NCBI GenBank assembly: GCA_023678885.1
Contig: CM042970.1
Location: forward strand, 1,714,355-1,778,354
Source of the DNA: Pogostemon cablin
Taxonomy: Eukaryota > Streptophyta > Magnoliopsida > Lamiales > Lamiaceae
Direction: 5' to 3'
DNA: 64,000 bases
The notes beneath the pieces were generated by a model. That model made no database searches. It was not told the DNA's origin and worked only from the letters and a program-made list of their open reading frames with translations. Shown one piece after another: positions 1 through 12,559 of the stretch (positions within the stretch are counted from its first letter, which is position 1; each line of letters starts with the position of its first letter). Position numbers and translations under genes: made by a program.

Positions 1-1545
1 CTTCCACAAGTAAATCTGTACAATCTTTGGTGCTCATCCATTTACAGTGATCTGTAAGCAAGCAATAACAGCACGCATATAAGCCCGTACTATACGCAAC
101 TATTAGTTCAATCTGTTGTCAAATGAAGTACACTTTAACTGTAGATAAATAATGCATGAGATTCGTGCAAAAGAAACAAAATTGTAAGTAGTATTAATAT
201 GTGGTAATAGTAACACATATATGTACTCCACTTATAGTGCAAATATAAAAGTATTTTCAGAACATATCTAGATATACTAAAAAAGGATAAAATGTTTAAT
301 TCACAACATAATCCGAGCCCGAGAATATTCTTCTAGACTTAGAACAACTGTTGAGCCAAGATTTCCAGAAACATATTTATAAGACACAAGAAAGAAATTT
401 AATAAATTGACCTTAACTAAAAAAGGGATACCATTCCTACCAATATGAAAATCCTGCTTGACTCAGTTTCGGCAAAACATCTCTGTAACTCAGTTCTCAG
501 TCAATACAAATATAGGTATTAAAAGCAAGTTAGGAAGGACAAACCTCCTAAATTCCAATCACTAGTTTCCAGTTCTCCGACAATAAACACGGTTTTAACT
601 GGAGGCCCAAGTCCAAATTCAGGCTCCTCTATAACCTTTGAAAAGTTCCACCTTAATTTCGTTTTTTTCTCAAATCCCACTTCTTTGAGAACCTATATCA
701 AAACCATTGATAAACAGGTTAATAACCAGTGGCTAGAGCTGCAACATTTTACTGCATGAACCCATAAAAGAGTCCATGTATTCCAGATATTATTGAATTG
801 AAAATGCAATTTAGACTTCCAATGCATACAACATGGATTTATAATGAAAATGTCTATTAATTTCAAATACAGCACTGAGAACAAAAATAATGGGACATAC
901 TATAATTTAACACAAAAATACAGCAACTTGACTTTACCTTTCTTCAGACATCCAAAGAGATACATTCACCAGAATCAAATCAAATAAGAAATCATAGTGC
1001 CAAAACTATTAAGAGAATTAGTAAGACAATGTTACCTAGATGTGTATAAGAAGAAGGGAGAATGAACATTCATTCATTTGACAAACTTCAAGCAAGTAAG
1101 AGCTCATGGGGGAGCAAATTGAACAACAAGCAAACAACTACTCCACATAATTCTGAGCATCAATTTAATTCACCACAACTTCACAATACCTTATAGCTTA
1201 AATTCGTTCACTAAACATCATACTTGACATTCGGACATTCTCACTTAAAAACCAAAAGAAAATGATGAAGTGGATTACCTGATTAACAGCTGAATCAAAG
1301 TCAAACTGATTCAAGAACTCGGACAAAGAACCGCTTTCCACTTGAATTTGAACTTGGGTTCTAGCCGACGATCGATCAAGAAGAGATAACTGTGCAGAGG
1401 GCAAATCCCAAAGATCGGAATCTTGCAAAGAATCATACTCGGGGTCGTTGAATTTGGGGGGTGGGGTTTGCTTCCTGAGTAGGAATTCATCGTCTTTTAA
1501 CGGGTTCTTGATGATTGCTGCCAAATTCAAACTTAAAGCCTCCAT
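1..1545 (-). CDS. 5' part of an unrecognised multi-exon gene
   Basis: The gene runs off the left edge, so its 3' end is missing. I read four exons on the - strand: 1545-1279 (ATG start, 89 codons, acidic and rich in Leu, Asp and Pro), 692-545, 480-441 and 89-1. Splice sites are GT-AG and the phases agree throughout: 89 codons exactly, then 49 codons plus one base, then 40 bases that leave two over. Recognisable stretches are KTKLRWNFSKVIEEPEFGLG and KTVFIVGELETSDWNLG in exon 2, DVLPKLSQAGFSY in exon 3 and CKWMSTKDCTDLLVE in exon 4. No signal peptide or membrane segment is visible in the first exon. The family is not known to me. The acceptor of exon 4 (just right of base 89) is the least certain boundary, chosen because it alone keeps the frame open. 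Confidence 0.6.
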
Positions 1546-1874
1546 TTTGGTTTGATTTTAGGAAGATGAACTGCGACTGCGCTGCGGTTTTAACTGTACA
1601 TTTTCGCACGCAATGTAGTCAGTTTCTTCGAACGACACGAAAAATGAAAATGAAACAAAATCTTTTAAATTTCAAATAAGGATCGAATTTAATATAGGAA
1701 AGTAGAATCCACCTAATGGGATTTAATTTAGGAAAGTAGATTGAGATTCCACCTAATATCTACAGCAATAAGAGCATTAAGGGCAGTTTACGTTACGGTG
1801 AGTTCAAGAATGGCAACCATGTTAAATGTCATTTAAAAAGTGGCTAATTATTGTTTGAAATAACAAAACTAGGC

Positions 1875-1989
1875 TAACTTCTATTGCATAGCTCAAAGCA
1901 ATGTGACACGATAGATAAGAGGGAGTATTTAATAACTTCTTGTATAGCTCAAAACAATGTTAACATAATAGATAAGAGGGAGTATTTAA
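1875..1989. repeat. Tandem duplication, two 57-58 bp units
   Basis: Units 1875-1932 and 1933-1989 both run from TAACTTCT to GAGGGAGTATTTAA with a few mismatches. The GAGGGAGTA at the end of each unit resembles a Stowaway terminus, so this may be a duplicated MITE end. The flanking 1990-2271 is AT-rich with repeated AAAGAGTAAT motifs and no gene. Confidence 0.6.
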
Positions 1990-2276
1990 TTTTGAGTGAG
2001 TATATAAAAATTTATTCAATAAAGAGTCAAAGTAGTTCATATTTCAAAGAGTAATTGATAATTAGGATTTATAATAATTTAAAGAGTAAATTATTCATTT
2101 AAAAGATTAAATATGTCTTAAAAATTAATTTTTCGTGTATTAAAGAGTAATATTTGAAAATAGAGTTCACATGTGATCCCGATTGACACACGTGTTTGTC
2201 TTAAATTTATTTTAATGAATGGTGATGAATTTTTATTTAACGAATAATGAGGGCAATTTTTTCTTTTAATAATGAT

Positions 2277-2909
2277 TGTTATGGGATAAAATACCCGGTC
2301 CAAACAACAATAATATAAGTCCAATAAGATAAGCCCAACGAGGAAAAGGCCCAAGAATGACTGAAGGCCCAGAACATCGCGAGAACACCCCGGAATATAG
2401 GGAATTAACCCAGGGTATATAGAAGATAAAGCTTGGGAAGCCAAAGAATCAAAGCTGGAAATTAAACCTGGGATTACTGAGAATAAGGAACAAAATAACA
2501 TTTGAAGGGAAGGATATCAGTAACGGCGGCGGGAAACCCATTAGCATCCAAGGAAGGCATTTCACACTTGATTATCTCTCAACCAATAAAATGTAAGGAT
2601 TCACAAGAGCATCAAATCAGTTATCTGGCACACATCGCATCCTCTTATTGGTAAGAATGCTCTAGAAGGATATTGACTTCTCCACATACATGAAAAGAAA
2701 TAAGCAAATTATAAATAGAAAGAAATACAAATTCAATATACATTTTGATCACTTATAATTCTACATTATATAGAAAGATGAGAGTGTGAGATTGTATCAA
2801 ATGCATTTTCTGTCATTCGTCAATATAAATTGCTTCTTCTTCATTCTCCATTAATTATTTAATTATGTTTGAGCTACTTGAGTTCTCACGATAAAAGTAA
2901 GCATCAACA
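2277..2909 (+). mobile_element. Solo LTR, 633 bp, with 5-bp TSD
   Basis: The segment starts TGTTATGGG and ends CATCAACA, so the tips are TGTT...AACA as in LTR retrotransposons. It is flanked by the direct repeat ATGAT at 2272-2276 and 2910-2914. No internal domain or second LTR is present, so it is a solo LTR left by recombination between two LTRs. A TATA-like TTATAAATA near 2708 suggests + orientation. A 127-residue open frame on the opposite strand inside it has no family likeness and is chance. Confidence 0.85.
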
Positions 2910-2977
2910 ATGATTATTATTAATGTCGTATATATAACCCGCTTGTTTTAAGATATGTTTTAAGGTTATATTTGTGG

Positions 2978-3129
2978 TTTTATTCTACATCATATTCAAT
3001 CTTGTATAGTATAACAAGCTTATTCTAAGATATTTCATTCAAGTGTTTCAATTTTATTCTACATCATATTCAATCTGATATAGTATAACCCGCTTATTAA
3101 TTCTAAGATATTTCATTCAAGTGTTTCAA
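2978..3129. repeat. Tandem duplication, two units of about 75 bp
   Basis: Units 2978-3052 and 3053-3129 share TTTATTCTACATCATATTC at the start and TTCAAGTGTTTCAA at the end, with a small insertion in the second. No coding potential. Confidence 0.65.
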
Positions 3130-3184
3130 AGTTATCTCAGTGGTGATTTCAAAAAAATAATAATAAGTAAATTGCGGTTGGAGG

Positions 3185-3990
3185 TAGGGGTGAGCATCGG
3201 ATCGGATTTCGGGTATTTCGGATTTTCGGATCGGGTACCCAAAAAATTAGGTTGGGAATTTCATTATCCGAAATCGATCCGAAAATTCTAGTACCTGAAA
3301 ATACCTCTTTTCTTTTTTTAAGTATTCTTATAATAAATTAATTAGGTGTGATTTAAATAATTTTTTTTATGCTTAATCTTTGAGACAATATTTTATTTGA
3401 TCTCTTTTATCATTTTTTTCTTCGTTTTTAAATAATTATAAAAGAATATAACAAATTCATATCACATCATAATAATATTAATTTTTATACTAATGTTAGC
3501 ATTTAGATAGTATATTTTAATTATGTTGTGAGATATTTAAATTTATATATTTTTATATGTTATTTTTATTTAATTAATTAAAAATATTTATGCACTAAAG
3601 TATACGATAACTTAAATCATATTAAAATTAATGATATAAGGAGAATTCAAATTTAAATTTGATAAGATAAGGATGTAATAATACAAAATTGTGTTTTTAT
3701 TATGTAAAAATAATTGATAATTTAAAAAATAAATAAATTTAATTAAGTAATGTTTAAAGGATAATAAATATATTTTATGATTAAAAGATTAAGAATGCAT
3801 CAAAATTTTAATATTTCATGAATCAATTTTTTTTATATAATTAATATAAGAGTGTAAAAAAAAACTTCGGGTACCCGATCGGGTAATTCGAGTTCATTTC
3901 CAATACCCGAAACCCGAACCGAAGTTATAGTTTCGGGTAAATCCGAAATTACCCGAAAAAATCGGGTTTTTCGGTTAAATTTTCCGTACA
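3185..3990. mobile_element. hAT-like foldback element, right terminus missing
   Basis: The left tip TAGGGGTGAGCATCGG resembles the tip of the complete hAT-like element at 61167. Inside are many copies of a GGATCGGGTACCC / CCCGAAACCCGAACCG motif: about 100 bp at the left and an inverted counterpart at about 3860-3985, separated by AT-rich DNA. No matching CACCCCTA right tip or 8-bp TSD was found, so the right end is lost or diverged. It has no open frame and must be non-autonomous. Confidence 0.55.
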
Positions 3991-4618
3991 AAATCGCATA
4001 AATTTTTATCTATCATCTACTGTTGCTAGTCAAGAACAAACTCATATATAAATTAAAGAGGGAAAAAAATTCATAAAATCAATCCGTGGTCCTCAGTCTT
4101 CGCAGATTAACATGGGATCTTCGGTTTTCTTGGATCAATGAGAGAAGTGGTCTTTTAATAATTAAGCCCAAAGAAGTTCTACAACGTGTTGCTTAATAAT
4201 TTAAAGGGTTAGTACGTATTGGGCTGATTACACCAATTACCATAATCTGTTTGAAGCCCCAAAATCTCACAGACTTGAGAAAAACCATCGTTTTTTTTCA
4301 TATGAATATATTTAATTTTTTTGGTGAATAGTGATTTGTAGAATAAAATTAAAAATGTGAGCATAATTTATTTTTAAAAGGTAATTATTATATATAATTG
4401 ATGTTTCAGACATGAGTATTAGATGGGTGGGTGAAGAATTATGAGAATAAATGTTATAAGCAAACTAAGCAGTGAGAGCTTGAAGTGTTTGTGAAACTTT
4501 CTTAAGATTTCAGATTCGAAACTCATAGGTGCGTTCAACAACTATGAGATCAGTCTATACAGAGCTTTTTAGCTTTGGGTTAAAATGGAGGTCCCCGCTA
4601 GTAGACGGTGGGTTCTAA
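3991..4618. other. Intergenic, nothing recognised
   Basis: AT-rich sequence without a gene or clear repeat boundary. Confidence 0.5.
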
Positions 4619-4955
4619 CCTTCTCCAAATTAGTTGATCTATGGATCGAATACCAGGGAAAAAAAGTATTGCAAAAAGGTCATTTTGCAGCAAATATAGG
4701 TGTGACATTATTTAATGATTTCCCCATTTTTTTTATATTACTATTTGTGCTGTATCATCCAAAATTTGTGAATTCTTGGTGGGTTATAGTCTCCCCCAAA
4801 TTAACCGATTTACGGATCGAATACCGATGCATAAAAATAATGTAGTGCAAAAGGCTCGTTTTGCAGCAAATATAGATGTGACATTATTTAATGATTTCCT
4901 CAATTTTTTATTTTATTATTTGAGCTCCAAAATTTGTGAATCCTTAAATGAGGTG
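4619..4955. repeat. Imperfect tandem duplication, unit about 172 bp
   Basis: Two diverged units start near 4623 (CTCCAAATTAGTTGATCT) and 4794 (CCCCAAATTAACCGATTT). Both then carry GGATCGAATACC, TTTTGCAGCAAATATAG and TGACATTATTTAATGATTTCC. Short open frames of 86 and 97 residues across it translate this duplication and match no family I know. I do not call them genes. Confidence 0.6.
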
Positions 4956-5074
4956 TTTATTCTTCAACCTCAATATTACGCCCACAAGAAAGAAACTAAA
5001 AATTGTGTATCTCACGTGGAAGATGAACTACAACTGATTCGAATAATGCACTATAATGAATATGGTTGAGAGTT

Positions 5075-6920
5075 TAAAATAATTTCATAATAATTGGGTT
5101 ATAATTGAGAGTTTATTATAATAATTTTATAATAATCAAGTAAGCTGACATTAAATTGTGTAAATTATCATGGGAAAGGTGATATACTCAATTATAAACT
5201 CCATATAAACCAAATGAATAATATTTATTCTGTATTTATTTTGAGAATTTATAGCTTGGGATATAATTATCTTTTCACTATAACAAATACTTGTGTCAAC
5301 GGAGTTATATGTGTATTTTAATTTATTGATCACTTTTTAGTTAGTGAAAATTTATTTTTTAGAGACATAAATTATTTCTATTTTGAATAAAAAATTATTA
5401 CTTCTCAAATTCTTATAACATGTTTCATTATTACTCTTTAGTTAAAAAAAAAATCTTCAAAGTGATGACTTATTACTTTTCTAAATAAAAAAAATTACTC
5501 ATTTCAATAAAAATATAAAAAATCACAATATAAAAATATAAAAAATCACAATATATCAAAATTATTACTTATCTTAATAAAAATATAAAAATTTACAATA
5601 TATCAAAATTTAAAGAGAATATTTTCATTAAGAATAGTAATAGTTTATTTCTTTAAAAAAATAATTTTTCACATACTAAATAAATTTTTTCAAACATAAT
5701 AAAGAATATTTTTGATAAATAGGGAGTTCACAAGAAACTCACACTTTCACCATTTATTTCTTACTATTTAATTTAATACAATAATTTAATGTAAATATAT
5801 TTCTCAAAAAACTCTTTCCATCATAAATGGGCCATGGGAATTGTCTACTTATCTTTAACATAGCTTTAAAGTAGTGAGACCTCCCTCATGGCCAACATTT
5901 TGCCCTTTATTATCTTGTATGAATTCCTACTTGGATTTGCAACAACATCACTTACATTTGCACTCATCAATATAACTAAAAATCTACACATTATTTGACA
6001 TTTTCTCATATTTATTTCATCATTTATTAAATTCGTGGCTAATTTTTGTGGGTTTGTAATTTTGGATAACAAAAACTACCACAACCCATTTCTAAAACTC
6101 ATTTATGTAGAGTTCTAGAAAAAAACAACATATGATTTTTTTTTAAATTTTTTCTTAATATCTAGTTACATTTGATGACAATAGAGGAGAGGGTCACATC
6201 TTAACAGAAAGATGGCCTTTGAGTGCAGAGAATAGGTATAATATTAATGTGGTGAAGTCTATCACTATGACTAACAAAACAATATGTAGAAACACAATGA
6301 AACCCACCCCATGATCCATTATTTCAATTGCAATCTACTTGTTGGTTTTGGTGGGACACATAAGCCTACATTACTCTACTTTTCTATCACCAAATTTAGT
6401 GCAATATATGTGTAATAGCCCAACTCTCTTATTTGATAAGAGGAAAATTGGTCAAAATAACATTGCAAAGAGAACCTCTTCTAATTAGCACCAATTTATT
6501 TGGAATAGGATAAGGAGTGCATATATATGTCAATTATAGTTTGCTCCTTCTAGGCAACCTTATCCATTTTTTTCCTATTAATTTCAAAACTCTTCATTTC
6601 ATTTTTATAATTAATAATCCAAAAAGTTTATGACATTAAAACTTATGTGACCTCCAGTAATGACAATATAGTAAAATTTAATAAAGTACAATCAATACGC
6701 AATTTATCTTAATACTTTTTAATCTAAGTTTAAAAAAAATTATTTAATAACTTAACTGAGAGAATTTTAAAAGAGATTCTTTTATTGTACTAGTCTCTAA
6801 ATTTCTTCCCACAATAAGAAAATGATGGGCCAATTTCTAAAAGTTTTAATTGTATAGTATATATATTCAATACGTATATGACTAAAATTACTACTTTAAT
6901 GTAATATGTAGTATTATATA
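5075..6920. other. AT-rich intergenic DNA
   Basis: No gene or bounded element was found. Around 5490-5610 there are repeated AAAAATATAAAAAATCACAA blocks. Short open frames here are chance. Confidence 0.55.
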
Positions 6921-7202
<282 letters not shown>

Positions 7203-7358
7203 TTAAATCAAATTTATAAGAAAGTTTGTTTTAATTTAAACTTTAGCCATGTATAAAATATAATAAAACTAGAAGAATGACCACAAAATTTATCCAATTT
7301 ATACTACTAAATGTTTGCCTTTTTTTTAATTACTAAATTACTAATCAATAGTATAGAC

Positions 7359-7757
7359 TAGACATGCACAAATGAACCGGAACCGGCGGTTCGAACCGGG
7401 GAACTGCCGGTTTTAACCGGAATCGGAACCGCCGGTTTCGGAACCGGCAAAAAAAACCGGAACCGGCTAAGGAAGGTTCGGTTCCGGTTCCTCATATTTG
7501 GGAAAAAAACCGACGGTTCCGGTTCCGAACCGGCGGTTCCGATTCGAATGGCTGGTTTTTTTATTTTTTTTATTTTTTACGCTTAAAATAAAAAAATAAA
7601 ATAAAATCGGAACCGGCGGTTTCGAACTGGAACCGAAACCGTCGGTTCCGGAACCAAAAGCTTTGTACCCCGGTTCAGTTCCGGTTCCCCCTATCTTGGA
7701 ACCGGAACCGCCGATTCGAAACCAGAACCGGTGGTTCCAAACCGGGATATATGTCTA
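7359..7757. mobile_element. hAT-like foldback element, 399 bp, 8-bp TSD
   Basis: The ends are TAGACATGCACAAATG and, inverted, TAGACATATATCCCGG. They are flanked by perfect 8-bp repeats GTATAGAC at 7351-7358 and 7758-7765, the TSD length of hAT elements. Both arms are made of near-palindromic GGAACCGGCGGTTC-type motifs pointing toward each other across a short AT-rich centre, so the whole could fold into a hairpin. There is no coding sequence; it is a non-autonomous element. Confidence 0.8.
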
Positions 7758-7946
7758 GTATAGACAATGGAATGCAGAGTCGGGCCACTTTGGAGAATCA
7801 AAGATATTACGTGTTCAACTCTACTTCTACCCCCCAACACTGCTCTCCTTGTAATTCAAAATTTGTGACCAACCAAGAAAACGACTTTACATATATTTTA
7901 TTAATAATATAAACTATAAAGTACATAGAATATGTGGATTATAATA

Positions 7947-8149
7947 CATCCTCCGTCCGTCGAAAAGTAGTCATTTGCTTTTTGTGTGTATATATTAAGA
8001 AATATTATTATTTCATGTGTAGTGGATAATTGTATTAGTAGTGAGTGGTGGCCACATATAATACATTTTTATCAAAAGTGGTAAATGTGAACATTTGGAT
8101 GAGACGCCCAATATAATAAAATGAGAACCTTTTGGCGAGATGGAGGAAG
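7947..8149. mobile_element. Stowaway-type MITE, 203 bp
   Basis: Left tip CATCCTCCGTCCGTCG and right tip GAGATGGAGGAAG are imperfect inverted repeats flanked by TA at 7945-7946 and 8150-8151. Confidence 0.65.
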
Positions 8150-8499
8150 TACTTCGTAAATATTTAAAATCCAAACTTTAATTTTACAAATTTTAATAAA
8201 TAGAGTGACTCTATATGTCATATGCGGACCCGTAATTTTGCAAAATCACTTTTTTCCATATATTTTTTTTATAAGTAAGTAATTTTTATTTAAAAGAGTA
8301 ATAGTTTATTTATTTAAATAGTAAATTTTCATGGATAAATTAGAGTGAAAGAATTTGAAGAGAAAAAATTTTCACATAAAAAAGTAATAATTTATTATTT
8401 AAAGAGTAATTTTTTTTATTATAGGAAAGAGTAATATTTGTAAGTTGTAACATGTAATCATATGTGTACACAATTCACACAAAGGTATCTTTTCAGTAA
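8150..8499. other. AT-rich intergenic DNA with AAAGAGTAAT repeats
   Basis: No gene. From about 8275 to 8445 the phrase AAAGAGTAAT(A/T) recurs, as it does near 2030-2160 and 51165-51280, so it is a dispersed AT-rich repeat of unknown class. Confidence 0.45.
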
Positions 8500-8846
8500 A
8501 TAAAAAACGGAGCGATTTTTTAATAGCCACTTTTGACTAAGTACAATTTTAAGTAGCAACATCCGTTAAGAACAATTTTTACTAGCCACTATTTAGTGGA
8601 CTCCCCAAATTATCCTCAATAACTGTCGGCTAAAGTACGAAAATAAATGGGTCATATCATGTCAGTTTTGACTACAGTAAATGGGGTGGGTGAACCACAT
8701 TTAAAATTGTACTTAGTAGGTTGGTGGACCACATTTAAAGTTTTGAAATTTTTCAAATTAAAATTTTGGATGTGGATTGGTGGGGTATATATCATATCAT
8801 TAACGTCATTTTCATTCCAAATACTCCATCTTTCTTCTCTCTCATC

Positions 8847-8957
8847 TTTCGTCCAACACCCTCTTTCTTCCTCTCTCCTTTTCGTCCAACATCTCCTCTC
8901 TTCCTCTCTCATTTTCGTCCAACATCCTCTCTCTTCCTCTCTCCCTTTCGTCCCAAA
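8847..8957 (+). repeat. CT-rich 33-bp tandem repeat in MULE leader
   Basis: Units begin TTTCGTCC at 8847, 8880, 8913 and 8946, exactly 33 bp apart, the last partial. The repeat lies between the left terminal repeat and the ATG at 9063, so it would be 5' leader of the + strand gene. Pyrimidine-rich leaders are common in plant transcripts. Open frames through it on both strands are low-complexity artefacts. Confidence 0.8.
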
Positions 8958-9062
8958 GCACAAAGAGCAGCGCCACCCATTTGTAGTACCCATTTCTCAG
9001 TATCTCCTTTCAATCTGTCGGAATAGGCGTTTTCGACGAGGTGAATTTGGTGAATTTTTGAA

Positions 9063-12000
9063 ATGGCAAATTTTCGGGTATGTATGAAAGCTGTTTTATT
9101 TGTATTTTTAAATTGTGAGTTATTTGTTTATAATGTGTCCTACATTGAGTTTGTGGTACTCGTTTTCGAGGATACGAAATACATTTTTTGTGGTTTTGTT
9201 CATATGTGTAAAATGTGAATTCATTTTGTAATGTGATGAATGTGACTTAACTGTGTATACATCATGTTTAGAATTTTTTATGTGGTGTTGTTTATTTTAT
9301 TTTATTTTTTAATTTTTTGGAAATTTTTGTTGGCCGAATAGGTTTTTTTTAAGATCGAATAGAACTAATGTGTAGGTCGAATAGAACAAGTATAGGCCGA
9401 ATAGAATAAATTCTAGGAGTATTATTTTTTTGAATTTTTGGAAATGTTGGTTGGCCGAATAGAGTTTTTTTAGTAAGCCGAATAGAACAAATTTGTAGGC
9501 CGAATAGAACAAGTGTAGGCCGAATAGAACAAAGTGTAGGAGTTTTTTTTTTATTTTTTAAAAATGTTGGTTGGTCGAATAGAACAAATCTTAAGCCGAA
9601 TATAACAAAGTTGTAGGCCGAATAGAACAAATTTTAGGACTTGAATTTTTGGAATATTTGGAAATGTTGGTTGGCCAAATAGAGATTTTTTGTAGACCAA
9701 ATAGAACAGATTTGTAGGCCGAATAGAAGAAGTGTAGGCCAAATAGAGCAAAGTGTAATTTGAATAATGTCATAGCACTGACCTTGGCCTAATAGAGCAA
9801 TATTCGTAGGCTGAATAGAACAGTTTGTAGGCTGAATAGAAGGAAAAGTGGGCCGAATAGAACAAATGATTGAGTGTGCCAATATTTGTTCATTTGTTCA
9901 GTTGCTGTAGTGAACTTATTATTATTTGATATAATTATCAGTTATTGTCTTATTAAGTAAGCTGGTTGAATTGATGCAGAGTACATCTTTTTTATGTGTG
10001 TTACATATTATTTAACAAAAAGTTAAATTTGTGCAGGGTGGGCAGAACTGCAGTGTACATAATTACTGCAAACCTTGGGTTGTTATGACACTTATCCGTA
10101 AGCAGTTAACTACGGTTGGGGGTAATGCGGAGGAGATGTTCAGGCAATCTTATTTTGGTCATTACTGGGGTCTTCACGACGATTGGATCGCGCATGCTAA
10201 TCTCAACGGTCTCATGACACGGGAGATCATACGTGGCGGGGATGATGTAACCACTAGATATTTTCAAGTTGGGAACGAGTGCTTTAGCTTTAGTAGGGTA
10301 GAGTTCATGCGGATAATGGGGCTTTGCTTTCGGGACAGAGTGAGGTTTGATCTGAATTTGTCGTATCATATCCCGTCTGGTAGGGTGTACGATATGTATT
10401 ATGGTCAGAGCGAAAGACCATTAATAAGTGAGATTTTCCGTGACTTTGAGGGTACAAAATTTAGTGGTGTTAGCCCCGAGAACGCGGTTAAAATTGCTAA
10501 GGTGATGTTGTTGTACTATATTCTCCTTGGATCGGATGTTACCAAGGTGAGTGTAGACAACTGGGTTTGGGTCCTAGTAGAGGACGAGCGTAGATGGGAT
10601 TTATTCCCTTGGGGTCAAGTCAGTTATATGACTCTACTGCACTTTATGGACCACATTTTGACCGAACTTCCTAAAGGAGCAAACCCCAACAATTACAGAT
10701 ACCACTTTTACGGGTGCACATTTGCGCTCCTGGTACGTGTTGTAGTAGATCACTTAAAGTTATAGTGTATTACTAGTTTCAGCAACAGTAATAATCTAAC
10801 ATATGTAGTTTACGTGTGACAGGTTTGGGCGTACGAGCATCTACCTGACCTTGCTGCACCGTATGGCCATGTCTCTTCCGATAGGAAGGAAAATAGGCCA
10901 CTTTGCTTGTGATGAGTTTTTCGTAAGGTGAAGAAGGTTGACAGGAATCTGTTTTCTCGGGTATGAAATCTAAATTTTTATGAATCATTAATCAATGTCG
11001 GTACAAACAAATCAGTGATATTGTATCTAAATGTATTGGTTTTTTAATCAGGATCTTGTAGTGGTGGATTTTCCGCGGGTGCTCCCGCTCCCCAGGAGCA
11101 CAGAAAGGTTTATTGGATTGGAATATATGATGATCCTTTGCAGGGGTTGATCATGAGGCTGTACACAAAGGCATTCTCTAACCCCAGATGAAAGGTCGTC
11201 CGGGGGCCTGATTTCACATATGTGGAGCAGCAGACCGCGGCGGAGGCATACGATCCTACTAGTAATCTATGGGATCAATAGTACTATTCTGGTGTGGCTG
11301 TTGAGGATCGGTGGACTGGCCAGCGCATGGATGATCCTTCAGCTTAGGTAACAAATTGGGATAAGCATTCTTATCGACTTTCGCGGAGTCGGGGGTTTGA
11401 GTATGAGCAATCTAGCTCGAGGTCAGGGGTTAGATCTACCCCTCCTACAGCGGTGGATCCTGTGAGTCCGATGACTCCCACACCTGGTGTCGCTCAAGAT
11501 GTTTTGATGCGTGCTAAGCGGCCAAGAAACCCAAGTGCAGCGTTACAGTCACCATTCACAACGACTGAACGCGAGCACCGCTGGCAACTGTACCTGCGAT
11601 TTAAGACAAGCAATGATCTATACGTGTTAATCTACTATTTTAGACGTTTTCATATGTTACTTTACAAACTTGTGCTTGTTGTTAAAGAATTTTTGATTTC
11701 AGGGTCGACGTCGGACTCGGCTATGGAGTCGGCAGTACTTTTTTCACTGAGATGGAGGACCCCAGTGCTTGGTTTGACGATCAGGTAATTGAGAGAGCCT
11801 TCATGTGTATACTTAATAAGTAAATATGTTCACTAACTCATAATATTCTGTAATAAATTTCTATATGTTTCAGCACCTAGATGCATACCTCCGGATATTA
11901 TCAGAGCGACCGGCGGTCATAGGCGTTCACGTCCATCAGGATGTTGGGAACTACTGCATTCTGGACATGTAATTCTCTGTAAGTAACAAACACATTAGCA

Positions 12001-12533
12001 ACGTATGTATAAATTTTCTATGTAATTTTGAGACCAATCGTATACAATGATTTTCCTCTAAGGTCCGAGTTCAATCCGTATGGAATGAGCACACGAGGCG
12101 GTACAAAGATGATAGAATGGCATTTGCCAACACAAGTGATGACTTGTTGACAGATCTTTGTGCGTACGCAGCAGGGAGGTTACCCGTGTGGAGGGGGTCC
12201 CGGCCATGGATAGAATATGATGTGGTATTGTATCTTAACCCATGATGTGATCAAATAATTATATCTCCCATTTTGACCATGGATTCTACATCTTATATAT
12301 GCATTCCTCGTAACTTATTTTGACAGATTATGTTTATAGTCTACACGGCTGCGCACTACTACCCATGTGCACTGATTAGGAAGGATATGAGCTTCTTCTG
12401 TTTTGACTCCTTCCGGCATAGGTGGGATGATGAACCCGACATGAGGGATTATCGGATGACAAAGACTCTACCATTCAGACGCGTCATTCCGGCCTTGTTG
12501 CGCAAGATTGACCCCCAAGGGATCATCGGATGA
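9063..12533 (+). pseudogene. MULE-borne DUF1985-Ulp1 cysteine protease gene, decayed
   Basis: A likely start is ATG at 9063: a 5-codon first exon ends in donor GTATGT at 9078, and the acceptor TTTGTGCAG at 10036 keeps the phase. Exon 2 (10037-10732, 232 codons) is a DUF1985-like domain: FSFSRVEFMRIMGL, then AKVMLLYYILLG, then DERRWDLFPWGQVSY. Exon 3 starts at 10823 (VWAYEHLPDLAAPYG) and soon meets two stops, TGATGA, near 10910. Another in-frame stop interrupts 11280. Ulp1 (C48 SUMO-protease-like) pieces follow: WFDDQ/HLDAYLRILSERP around 11770-11910, and AHYYPCALIRKDMSFFCFDS from about 12340, which holds the His and Asp positions of the catalytic triad. The Cys-bearing end is absent; the gene stops where it meets the transposase gene. 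Known KI MULEs carry such proteases, whose role in transposition is unresolved. Confidence 0.75.
9332..9865 (+). repeat. Left motif array, about 19 x GGCCGAATAGAAC
   Basis: About 19 copies of GGCCGAATAGAAC or one- to three-base variants, all in + orientation, lie within intron 1 (9078-10036) of the DUF1985-Ulp1 gene. There is a higher-order unit of about 90-125 bp: each begins with AAATGTTGGTTGGCCGAATAG or a close variant (near 9330, 9440, 9565, 9660) and holds three to five copies. Because the reverse complement lacks stops, the - strand shows overlapping open frames of 60-93 residues repeating CSIRPT or VLFGL; these are artefacts. Confidence 0.9.
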
Positions 12534-12546
12534 CAAAGACTCTACC
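12451..12546. repeat. 22-bp direct repeat at the meeting point of two genes
   Basis: The 22 bases at 12451-12472 recur identically at 12525-12546, 74 bp apart. The first copy lies in the Ulp1 frame and the second leads into the 3' end of the transposase gene. The Ulp1 catalytic Cys region should lie here and is missing, so the repeat probably marks a deletion or repair junction. Confidence 0.75.
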
Positions 12547-12559
12547 CTAATGCCACATT

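Noticed and set aside
2118..2501. 127-residue open frame on -
   Set aside because: It lies across the solo LTR, has no family likeness and no splice context.
9309..9882. Overlapping open frames of 60-93 residues on - with repeating CSIRPT or VLFGL
   Set aside because: They are translations of the GGCCGAATAGAAC array, open in several frames at once because the motif lacks stops; the array lies in an intron.
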